A stretch of 21,770 nt of DNA. It comes from Armatimonadota bacterium. GTDB lineage: Bacteria > Armatimonadota > Zipacnadia > Zipacnadales > UBA11051. The position numbers and the translations under genes were made by a program. Positions 15,558 through 21,770 of this stretch are shown here, piece after piece (positions within the stretch are counted from its first letter, which is position 1; the number at the start of each line of letters is the position of its first letter). The DNA lies in assembly GCA_003542955.1 (NCBI GenBank), contig DPJP01000129.1, positions 8,558 through 30,327 of the forward strand, in the 5' to 3' direction. The notes beneath the pieces were generated by a model that saw only the letters and a program-made list of their open reading frames with translations, was not told where the DNA came from and did no database searches.

Positions 15558-16724
15558 ATGCCACAGACACACACCGGTGAGACCGATCACTTCCTCTACC
15601 GGCTGCAAGCCGACGGGCCATACATCGACTCGCAGCGGGGCAACACGGCATTCGCCCACACCGATGACCGCATCATGCTCTCGGAGGATAACGGCCACAC
15701 GTGGCCGCACAGCCTCGACTTCCCCGATGCCCGCAACATCAATTTCAGCTGCATCCTCAAGAACGGCAACGTCGTCTTCGCGACGCGCGCGGACCTGTTC
15801 GTCAGCACCGACAATCTCGGCACATGCGAGGAGGTCATCGTCAAGGGCCTCGACGGCGATGACTACCTCCCGCATACGCCGAAAAACCCGGACTGCCCCG
15901 GCTGGTACTTCCACACCCTGCCCGGCGTCAACTCATGGGACGTCAACGGCACGGAGATGCTCGTCTGGGGCAACTACTGCAACGTGGCGGGCGGGGCCGC
16001 GCCGGTGAACATTTACTACTCGACCGACGGCGGGTTGACGGTGAAGCTCGCCTACGCGTTCGGCCAGAGCCCATACACCCACGACAACGGCTCACAGGGC
16101 GGGGGCCCGGAGGGTACACCGCTGGGCAACCCCGACAACCCGGTTTGCTGCCGGCATGTCCACACCGTCGCCTACAACCCCGCAGAGAACGCCTTCTACT
16201 CCTGCACCGGCGACGGGGACAGGCCGGAGGGCTTCGAGTGCCACTGGCTGCGGGGCACGTATGACGCGGGCGCGGATGAGTGGGACTGGCAGGTCATCAT
16301 CTCAGATCATCTGAACTCGCGCTACAAGGCGGGCGGGATCAGCTTCGTGGACGGGGAGCTGTACTGGATCAGCGACTCGAACGGGCCGGAGCCCTACGAC
16401 CGCGGGATCTTCAAGTGCGCGCCGGCCGACATCGGTAACAAGGACGCCCATACGCTGCTGTTCAACCCGGAGGTCGAGTCGGGGGCGATGATCATCCAGG
16501 ATGGGGTGTTCCTGGCATCCCACTGCGCACCGGCATCGCCGCTGGATACGGGCTTCATCATCTCGATCGACGGTGGCGAGACGTGGGCACAGCATGACCT
16601 CAAGGAGCTGGGGAAGCGCTCGCCGACGCGCTTCCATGAGAAGAACGCCGAGGGCTGGTTCCGCTGCGATTTGCGGACAGGCTGGGTCGACTACGGCGAG
16701 GTGTTGTTCATCAAGCCGAAGTGA
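15558..16724 (+). CDS. Sialidase-like (Asp-box/BNR) beta-propeller protein
   Basis: The 388-residue product has at least three Asp-box-like motifs, SEDNGHTW (42-49), STDGGLTV (155-162, last position changed from Trp to Val) and SIDGGETW (336-343), spaced as in six-bladed sialidase/neuraminidase-like propellers. CRHVHTVAYNP and RYKAGGISFVDG give further blade edges. There is no signal peptide, and the Arg triad of true sialidases cannot be assigned. GGAG is 10 bases before ATG 15558. It may be a cytoplasmic glycan-binding or hydrolysing protein, or be exported by a non-Sec route. Its position just after the sugar isomerase suggests the two share a substrate, which is inference. Confidence 0.75.
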   Translation: MPQTHTGETDHFLYRLQADGPYIDSQRGNTAFAHTDDRIMLSEDNGHTWPHSLDFPDARNINFSCILKNGNVVFATRADLFVSTDNLGTCEEVIVKGLDGDDYLPHTPKNPDCPGWYFHTLPGVNSWDVNGTEMLVWGNYCNVAGGAAPVNIYYSTDGGLTVKLAYAFGQSPYTHDNGSQGGGPEGTPLGNPDNPVCCRHVHTVAYNPAENAFYSCTGDGDRPEGFECHWLRGTYDAGADEWDWQVIISDHLNSRYKAGGISFVDGELYWISDSNGPEPYDRGIFKCAPADIGNKDAHTLLFNPEVESGAMIIQDGVFLASHCAPASPLDTGFIISIDGGETWAQHDLKELGKRSPTRFHEKNAEGWFRCDLRTGWVDYGEVLFIKPK

Positions 16725-16726
16725 AA

Positions 16727-16759
16727 AGGCGGGGTATGCGCGGGCCGGGCCTCCCGCCT
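16727..16759 (+). terminator. Possible terminator hairpin after the sialidase-like gene
   Basis: The arms aggcggg (16727-16733) and cccgcct (16753-16759) pair over 7 bp around a 19-base GC-rich loop, two bases after the stop codon. No T-tract follows it. Confidence 0.3.
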
Positions 16760-16867
16760 GTCGTGCTTCCGCGTGGGCCAACCTTCCCGAGTGTCGCGAT
16801 CACCCGTGGGCCGACCTCAGTCGCAGCGAACACGACGCCGCTGCTCCTTCGTGCGGCCCCTCCCCGC

Positions 16868-16967
16868 GCATGCACCGACACGGCCCCTCCTCTGGCATGC
16901 ACCGGCGCGGCACCTCCTCTGGCATGCGCCGGCGCGGCACCTCCCCACGGATGCGCCGGCACGAACC
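16868..16967. repeat. 27-bp tandem repeat, 3.7 units
   Basis: Units begin at 16868, 16895, 16922 and 16949, with core gcatgcaccggcgcggcacc. The middle two are the most alike; the fourth is cut after 19 bases. The array fills the space just beyond the permease stop (16972) in convergent arrangement with the sialidase-like gene. The period is a multiple of three, so some frames read as nine-residue repeats, but none has a credible start. No leader or spacer variation, so it is not a CRISPR array. Confidence 0.8.
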
Positions 16968-16971
16968 AGTT

Positions 16972-18207
16972 TCACTCGTGCCGCAGGGCCTCGATCGGGT
17001 CCAGCTTGGCCGCGCGGTAGGCCGGATAGGCGCCCGAGAAGACGCCGACCGCGGCGCTGAAGACGAATGCCAGCAGCACGGCCATGGGAGTCACGCGACT
17101 GGGGAGGGCCTGCCACAGCGCCGACAGGGCCAATGATCCGCACCAGCCGATGGCGATGCCGATGGCTCCGCCGAACAGGCTCAGCGTTGTCGCCTCGATC
17201 AGAAACTGGTGCAGGATGTCGCTCTGGCGGGCGCCGACGGCCTTGCGGATGCCGATCTCGCGGATGCGCTCGGTGACCGACACCAGCATGATGTTCATGA
17301 TGCCGATGCCGCCGACGAGCAGTGAGATGCCGCCGATGCCTCCGACGACGGCAGTCAGCGTCCCCAGCACGCGGTTGACCATCCGGAGGATGTCGGCCTG
17401 ATCCTGGACCTGGAAATCCTCCTGCCCCCGGTGCCGGGCCTTCATCACCCGGATGACCTCGAGGCGCGCGCGGTCGATGGTCTCGTGCGAGGTCGCGTTC
17501 ATCATGATGTAGTGGGGGTTGGTGCGTCCAACCGCCGCCTGCGCGGTCGAGATCGGGATGGTGACGCGGTTATCCTGGTCCTCCCCGAGTGTGCTGCCCT
17601 TTTCCTCCTGGAGGCCGATCACGCGGAACCTGACGCCGTTGATGCGGATCTCCTGCCCTATCGGGTCCTCACCGCGGTACAGCTCCTCCTCGACGGTCTT
17701 GCCGATGACGGCCACCCGCTGGCCGCCGGCAACATGACGCTCGGTGATGTATGATCCGCGGCTGGCATTGAGATTGCGGACGCTGCCGAAGGCGCCCGAG
17801 ACTGCCATGACGCTCACCTGTCTCACGCGCGTACCGACCTTCGCTTCGCCGCCGCGCTCGATACCCGCCGCGGCCTCCGCCACCGAGGGGCAGTGTTTGG
17901 TCAGCACCCGCAGGTCGCTCACCTTCAGGGGCGCCACCGACTCGCGTGGCCGTCGACCGCGCCTGCGCTCCTCCCTGCGTTGCCTGGTATCACCGCGTGT
18001 CTCGTCGCGGCCGGCGGTGAGGATCAACAGATTGCTGCCCAGGCCGCGAAGCTCATCGCCGACATCACCCCGCGCGCCCTCGCCCACGGACACGAGCAGG
18101 ATCACCGCCGCCACGCCGACGGTCACGCCGAGCATGGTCAGCAGCGACCGCCCCTTGTTGAGCAGGATCGCGCCGATCGCCACCCGGAAGCTCTCGATGA
18201 TGCTCAT
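16972..18207 (-). CDS. ABC transporter permease (MacB/FtsX-like), without ATPase domain
   Basis: The 411-residue product starts MSIIESFRVAIGAILLNKGR and then the first membrane segment (about 22-42), a large periplasmic domain, and three C-terminal helices ending YRAAKLDPIEALRHE, the usual end of MacB/FtsX-type permeases. MNIMLVSVTERIREIGIRKA is the conserved cytoplasmic coupling segment. There is no Walker A or B motif, so the ATPase must be a separate protein. An Arg-rich insert (about 67-90; QRREERRRGRRPRES) replaces the Gly-rich loop usual here. ATG 18207 overlaps the adaptor stop as ATGA and has GAGGTG five bases upstream, showing translational coupling. Likely a tripartite efflux or lipoprotein-type mechanotransmission pump. 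Confidence 0.9.
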   Translation of the reverse strand: MSIIESFRVAIGAILLNKGRSLLTMLGVTVGVAAVILLVSVGEGARGDVGDELRGLGSNLLILTAGRDETRGDTRQRREERRRGRRPRESVAPLKVSDLRVLTKHCPSVAEAAAGIERGGEAKVGTRVRQVSVMAVSGAFGSVRNLNASRGSYITERHVAGGQRVAVIGKTVEEELYRGEDPIGQEIRINGVRFRVIGLQEEKGSTLGEDQDNRVTIPISTAQAAVGRTNPHYIMMNATSHETIDRARLEVIRVMKARHRGQEDFQVQDQADILRMVNRVLGTLTAVVGGIGGISLLVGGIGIMNIMLVSVTERIREIGIRKAVGARQSDILHQFLIEATTLSLFGGAIGIAIGWCGSLALSALWQALPSRVTPMAVLLAFVFSAAVGVFSGAYPAYRAAKLDPIEALRHE

Positions 18208-20189
18208 ACAGCCACCTCGCGGCGCGACACGCACGCGACGGTCCGCCCCGCCCCCGACGGGGCCGTACCATGCAGTTCGACCTCCACATCGCCGCCGTCG
18301 TTCTCATCCTGGCCCGTGTTGTCCTCCGCCCCCTCCGCACGGACCTTCACCTTCTTGCCGTCACGGAGACCTTTGACCTCGAGAGAGGTGATCACCGACT
18401 CCCCCTCCTTGACCCCCTCCGTAACTTCGGTCCGCTCAATCCCCTCCGCCCCCTTGGTGATCTCCCGCTTCCGCGCCTTCCCGTCTTCCACGACGTACAC
18501 GTACTGCTTGCCCTCCTTGTCATCGAAGACCGCGAAGGCGGGGACGCTGACGGCGTTCTTGGTCGACTTGACGATGATGTCGACATCGACGGACATGCCG
18601 CTGCGGAGCGTCTCTTCGCCCGCATCGAGGGCGATCTCGACAGCGAAGGTGCGCACATCGCCCTCGACGAGGCGCACGGAGGGTGACACGTGATGGACGA
18701 TGCCCTTGAGCGGCTCTGCGTCGGTCACGAAGACCTCCGCCTCCTGCCCCTCGGCCACCGAGGCGACATCGGACTCGTCGATGTTGCACTCGATCCAGAC
18801 GACATCACTGGTGATCACGAGCATGGCGATATCCGCCGAGGGCAGAGCGATGGCGCCGCCCTGCACGTACTCGCCCTTCTCGACATTGATGCGGGTGACG
18901 ACGCCGTCGATTGGTGCAGCGATGATGGTATAGCCAGCCTGGTCGGCGGCCTGCTGAAGGGCCGCCTCGGAGCGGCGCAACTCCGCCTCCAACTGGGCCA
19001 CCTGCAGCGCCTGTTCGCGGACGGAGACGCGGTCGGCCTCGGCGCGGCGAAGCCCGGCATCGGCCTGCTGTACGGTGGCCGCCGCCGCCGCGAGGTCCTC
19101 CGGGCTGGTGCGGCTCTGCATCAGCTTGAGGTCGGCTCTGGCCGCCTGCAGGCGGGAGCCGGCTGCGTCGCGACGGGCTGTCGCCGAGGCGATATCCTCG
19201 GGCGTGCTGCGGCTCTTGATCAGCAGCAGGTCGCTCTCGGCACGATCGACTGCCGCCAGGGTCGCCTTGTACGAGGCCCGAGCCTGCTCGATCTGCTCCG
19301 GCCTGTGGGGCTGCTCGGCGACTGCGAGACGTTGCCGCGCGGCGTCGCGCCTGGCCACTGCGGTCTCGTACGCGGTCTGGGCGGTCTTGAGGGCGTTGCG
19401 GGAGACGAAGCCCTTCTCGGAGAGCCCCAGTTGGGAGCCGAGTTCGGTCTTGCGGAGGACGAGGTCGGCCTCGGCCTCGGTCAGGGCCGCCTGTGCCTGC
19501 GCGACCTCCTCCCGCCGCGGCCCCGCGAGCATCAGGTCGAGGTTGGCCTTCGAGGCATCCGCCTGCATCCTCGCCTGCTTGAGTGCCGCCTCGGCCGCGG
19601 CGATCTCCTCCGTGCGCGCACCGCGCTTCACAGTGGCGAGGGTGGCTTCCGCGTCCTCGAGGTCCTTCTCCGCCTGCACCACCGCCTGACGCGAGCGCTC
19701 GATCTCCTCCACCCGCGCCCCTCGGACCGCGGCGTCGTAGTTGGCTACAGCCTTGTCTCGTCCCGCCTGAGCCTCCGCGACGGTGGTCTCCGCGCGTGTC
19801 GGCGCGGCCGCAAGATTGGCGCGGGCCTGCGCCACACGGGCGCGGGCGGAGTCGACGGCAGCGCGCGCCTGGGCATGCTCGAGGTCTGACGGGCGCGGGT
19901 CGAGACACGCGATTACCTGCCCCTGCTCGACACGATCTCCCTCCCGGACCACAAGCGACACCAGCTCACCACCGACTTTGGGGATGACCTTCACCTCATC
20001 GGGCTTGACCATCCCCGCGGGCTGTCCCGAAACCGGGACGGCACTCACAGTCTCCCGGACGTCGGCGCGCTCGACGACCTCCACGTCAACCTCCACGGGC
20101 CTGGATCGCAGGAGCGTCAGCGGAATGACGACGGCCGCAACCATGAGGACAATGAAGACACCACACCCGATCTTGAGTCTGCGCGACAT
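18204..20189 (-). CDS. HlyD/MacA-type periplasmic adaptor with unusually long coiled coil
   Basis: The 661-residue product has an N-terminal membrane anchor (about 8-27), a lipoyl half near 69-97 (PKVGGELVSLVVREGDRVEQG), a helical hairpin at about 101-418, the second lipoyl half TIIAAPIDGVVTRINVEKGE (421-440), and beta-barrel and membrane-proximal domains. The tip (LSEKGFVSRNALKTAQ, 256-271) keeps Leu and Ser of the AcrA/MacA R-x3-L-x6-S tip motif, but Ser takes the Arg position. MacA-type adaptors are normally 370-400 residues; the difference is the hairpin. An acidic tail (AEGAEDNTGQDENDGGDVE) ends the protein. ATG 20189 is preceded by AGGTGA at six bases. It overlaps the permease start by four bases. 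Confidence 0.92.
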   Translation of the reverse strand: MSRRLKIGCGVFIVLMVAAVVIPLTLLRSRPVEVDVEVVERADVRETVSAVPVSGQPAGMVKPDEVKVIPKVGGELVSLVVREGDRVEQGQVIACLDPRPSDLEHAQARAAVDSARARVAQARANLAAAPTRAETTVAEAQAGRDKAVANYDAAVRGARVEEIERSRQAVVQAEKDLEDAEATLATVKRGARTEEIAAAEAALKQARMQADASKANLDLMLAGPRREEVAQAQAALTEAEADLVLRKTELGSQLGLSEKGFVSRNALKTAQTAYETAVARRDAARQRLAVAEQPHRPEQIEQARASYKATLAAVDRAESDLLLIKSRSTPEDIASATARRDAAGSRLQAARADLKLMQSRTSPEDLAAAAATVQQADAGLRRAEADRVSVREQALQVAQLEAELRRSEAALQQAADQAGYTIIAAPIDGVVTRINVEKGEYVQGGAIALPSADIAMLVITSDVVWIECNIDESDVASVAEGQEAEVFVTDAEPLKGIVHHVSPSVRLVEGDVRTFAVEIALDAGEETLRSGMSVDVDIIVKSTKNAVSVPAFAVFDDKEGKQYVYVVEDGKARKREITKGAEGIERTEVTEGVKEGESVITSLEVKGLRDGKKVKVRAEGAEDNTGQDENDGGDVEVELHGTAPSGAGRTVACVSRREVAV

Positions 20190-20337
20190 GCAGGTTCACC
20201 TTTGGCAGGACAGAGACGTACTCTACAGAGGAGATGTACGATAGAGAACGGAACGTAGTTGCCGGTATTCGCTTCAGGACGGTATGAGGTCGCATTTCCG
20301 CGGCACCGGCACATGGACCTTTGGAGGCAACACCGAG
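20190..20337. promoter_or_regulatory. Divergent promoter region of the adaptor and membrane-protein genes
   Basis: The two genes point away from each other, so this 148-base gap must hold promoters for both strands. I see only weak sigma-70-like hexamers and no clear operator. Confidence 0.3.
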
Positions 20338-21366
20338 ATGCGCACTGTTGATTCGTCGTACTTCGACCCCCGAGGTCTTCGCGAGTTGCTGTCATCGGCG
20401 CTACGGGAGACCGTATCGCGTTCCGCGGCGGGTCTCGTCACCGTCGCCGTATTCATGTTGCCGGTCGCACTGCTCCAGATTGTCGGAGCCTACATTACGG
20501 CCGAACTGGGAGTTGCGGAACTGCAGGAGCAGATCCAGTCGGGGCAGATGACGCCCGAGCAGCTCGACTTCAGACCGTTCATGCTCCTCGGCGCCTTTGA
20601 GTTGGTCGCCATGGTCATCATGTTCGTGGCGGCCTACTTCGCCGTCGCCGGGGTCGCGCGGCTGCTGGCCGCGAGGGCCATCGGCAAGGACATCGGCGCG
20701 ATGGGAGCCTGGGATGCATGCCTGCGGCTGCTCTCCAGGCTGCTCTCCGGCAGCATCGTGCAGATGCTCGTGTATGGCGCTGCGCTCATCGTCATCATGG
20801 TGCCTGTGGTCGCAATCGCCGCGGTGCTGGCGGCAGCTATGGGGCAGCAGGAGGCAGGCTCGGGAGGGACGCTGATCCAGGTCGTCGCCGGCGCTGCCGC
20901 CGCAATCCCGCTTGTCATACTGAGTACCTACCTGTGTCCCATGCCCTCCGTCTCCGCGATCGAGGACCGGGGCCCGTTTGCCACCGTCGGACGCAGCTTC
21001 GGGCTGATTTCGGGGAGCTTCGGCCGGACCTTCCTGGCACTTCTGATCGGGATCGCCTGTCTCGCGGTGCCCCTGGGTGTACTGAGTAAAGAGATGGGTG
21101 GCTCAGTACTTGCGTCACTGCAGAGCAGCCTGGGCGACGCTCCTGGCGGCGCCGTTGCGGCCGTCCCGGGCGCCCTCGTGTTCCTGCTGGTGATCCCCTT
21201 CATCTACTCGCTCTACGTGCTGGTCTACTTCGACGTGCGCTCGCGGAAGGACGGCCCGGAGCGGTTCACCCCGGCCGCGCTGGCGCACGATCTCGGGGAG
21301 GCACTGCCCGAGCCCGACGCGCCTGCGTCGCAGCCCGCGACAGAGCAGCCGGACGGGCCTGCGTAG
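20338..21366 (+). CDS. Polytopic membrane protein of unknown function
   Basis: The 342-residue product has about six hydrophobic segments (VTVAVFMLPVALLQIVGAYI, LVAMVIMFVAAYFAVAGVAR, ALIVIMVPVVAIAAVLAAA, IPLVILSTYL, FLALLIGIACLAVPLGVL and VFLLVIPFIYSLYVLVYFDV), then a cytoplasmic Pro/Ala/Glu-rich tail. The arrangement, with EDRGPFATVGRSFGLISGSF before the fifth helix and YFDVRSRKDG at the end, resembles the 'glycerophosphodiester phosphodiesterase membrane domain'-like proteins of many bacteria, function unknown. I chose ATG 20338, with GGAGG ten bases upstream, over ATG 20284, whose ribosome binding site is weaker; the extra 18 residues have no likeness. Divergent from the adaptor/permease operon, so possibly co-regulated. 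Confidence 0.7.
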   Translation: MRTVDSSYFDPRGLRELLSSALRETVSRSAAGLVTVAVFMLPVALLQIVGAYITAELGVAELQEQIQSGQMTPEQLDFRPFMLLGAFELVAMVIMFVAAYFAVAGVARLLAARAIGKDIGAMGAWDACLRLLSRLLSGSIVQMLVYGAALIVIMVPVVAIAAVLAAAMGQQEAGSGGTLIQVVAGAAAAIPLVILSTYLCPMPSVSAIEDRGPFATVGRSFGLISGSFGRTFLALLIGIACLAVPLGVLSKEMGGSVLASLQSSLGDAPGGAVAAVPGALVFLLVIPFIYSLYVLVYFDVRSRKDGPERFTPAALAHDLGEALPEPDAPASQPATEQPDGPA

Positions 21367-21398
21367 TTCGGCGGACGCGTTCCACGGGCCATGGTCTC

Positions 21399-21427
21399 AC
21401 AGGGCCTTGTGGATGCCGTCGCCCTGT
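21399..21427 (+). terminator. Possible terminator hairpin after the membrane-protein gene
   Basis: The arms acagggc (21399-21405) and gccctgt (21421-21427) pair over 7 bp around a 15-base loop, 32 bases after the stop. Same geometry as the hairpin at 3972-4000. No T-tract. Confidence 0.25.
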
Positions 21428-21521
21428 CGGCGCCGTGACTGCCCACATTTCGGTGGCAATCAAGCTGCCGGAGGTACTCTGCGCCTGCCGCCTCTCCATC
21501 GCCCCCAGCACCAGTCGCGGT

Positions 21522-21770
21522 CTACTGGTCAAACGTCACATCCACCGTGAAGTCGTAGATGTAGATGTACGGGTCGCGCGGGCCGGGGAAGCGAGGGATC
21601 TCGAAGGCCAGCGTGTTCACGCCATCGCGCAACTGCCGCCCCGGCACGCGGAACTCCACGACCTCATGCCGCTTGATCTTAAAGCCCGACTGCAGCCGCC
21701 CGCCTGCCTCGCGCGTCTTCGTCAGCGTCGCTTCGGGGATCTCGGTGTCATTCAGATACACCTTCATCCA
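21522..21770 (-). CDS. C-terminal end of a beta-sandwich domain protein (5' truncated by window)
   Basis: The frame is open to the right edge and ends at TAG 21522-21524. An ATG is present at 21767, but TGG precedes it in frame, and the residues look like the middle of a domain. The alternation KVYLNDTEIPEA, HEVVEFRVPG, LRDGVNTLAFEI, YIYIYDFTVDVTF is typical of the galactose-binding-like beta-sandwich that ends many glycoside hydrolases or exported carbohydrate-binding proteins ('LNGxxL...LxxGxNxLxFxL'). The catalytic part would lie outside. Assignment to a fold is moderate; to a function, not possible. Confidence 0.6.
   Translation of the reverse strand, partial: WMKVYLNDTEIPEATLTKTREAGGRLQSGFKIKRHEVVEFRVPGRQLRDGVNTLAFEIPRFPGPRDPYIYIYDFTVDVTFDQ

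Noticed and set aside
16868..16967. CRISPR-like array
   Set aside because: Units are contiguous with no spacers; a plain tandem repeat.
18690..19889. Long plus-strand open frame under the adaptor gene
   Set aside because: Leu/Gly/Arg-rich shadow; the minus strand encodes a complete adaptor with lipoyl and hairpin motifs.

Overview
The window is a GC-rich stretch of bacterial chromosome with about sixteen genes, most of them separate transcription units on alternating strands. A prepilin-type protein (5110-5745) combines a [20 protein letters not shown] leader, the following [13 protein letters not shown] segment and a C-terminal H-X9-DG motif. That combination is typical of Armatimonadota and related bacteria (established family knowledge; the placement here is inference, without 16S or a marker gene). 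I see no tRNA, rRNA, CRISPR array, prophage or plasmid genes.

Layout. 1-800: the 3' end of a Gfo/Idh/MocA-type oxidoreductase, a 28-bp tandem repeat and the antisense N-terminal stub of a DDE transposase. 800-3952 (+): a secreted LamG plus TIM-barrel glycosidase-like protein. 4048-11571 (all minus): an M55 D-aminopeptidase, the prepilin, a multi-pass GT-C-like glycosyltransferase, a beta-propeller glycosidase-like protein and a secreted GH123/DUF4091-like protein. 11806-16724 (mainly plus): a TIM-barrel oxidoreductase-like protein, a secreted protein with two discoidin-like domains, a sugar isomerase and a sialidase-like beta-propeller, with a small antisense zinc-ribbon gene at 12384-12806. 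16972-20189 (minus): an FtsX/MacB-type permease translationally coupled to a very long HlyD/MacA-type adaptor, with no ATPase next to them. 20338-21366 (+): a membrane protein. 21522-21770: the end of another gene.

Common theme. Many products look built for carbohydrate capture, hydrolysis and sugar-acid or polyol metabolism (Gfo/Idh, LamG-TIM barrel, DUF4091, two propellers, xylose-isomerase-like TIM barrel, discoidin-like repeats). This suggests a saprophytic polysaccharide-degrading lifestyle. The adaptor/permease pair would span the envelope and work with an ATPase and outer-membrane factor encoded elsewhere.

Most unusual: (i) a dispersed element, core agtatggtgtccccggaa, present in two tandem, two single and several decayed copies; in two cases it begins at the very base after the stop codon of a minus-strand gene, and a third gene has a related 8-bp tandem repeat at the same junction; (ii) the adaptor's two helical arms each carry three 33-residue repeats; (iii) a 27-bp tandem repeat fills the 3' space of the permease gene; (iv) a zinc-ribbon gene with an excellent ribosome binding site runs over 200 bases antisense into its convergent neighbour.
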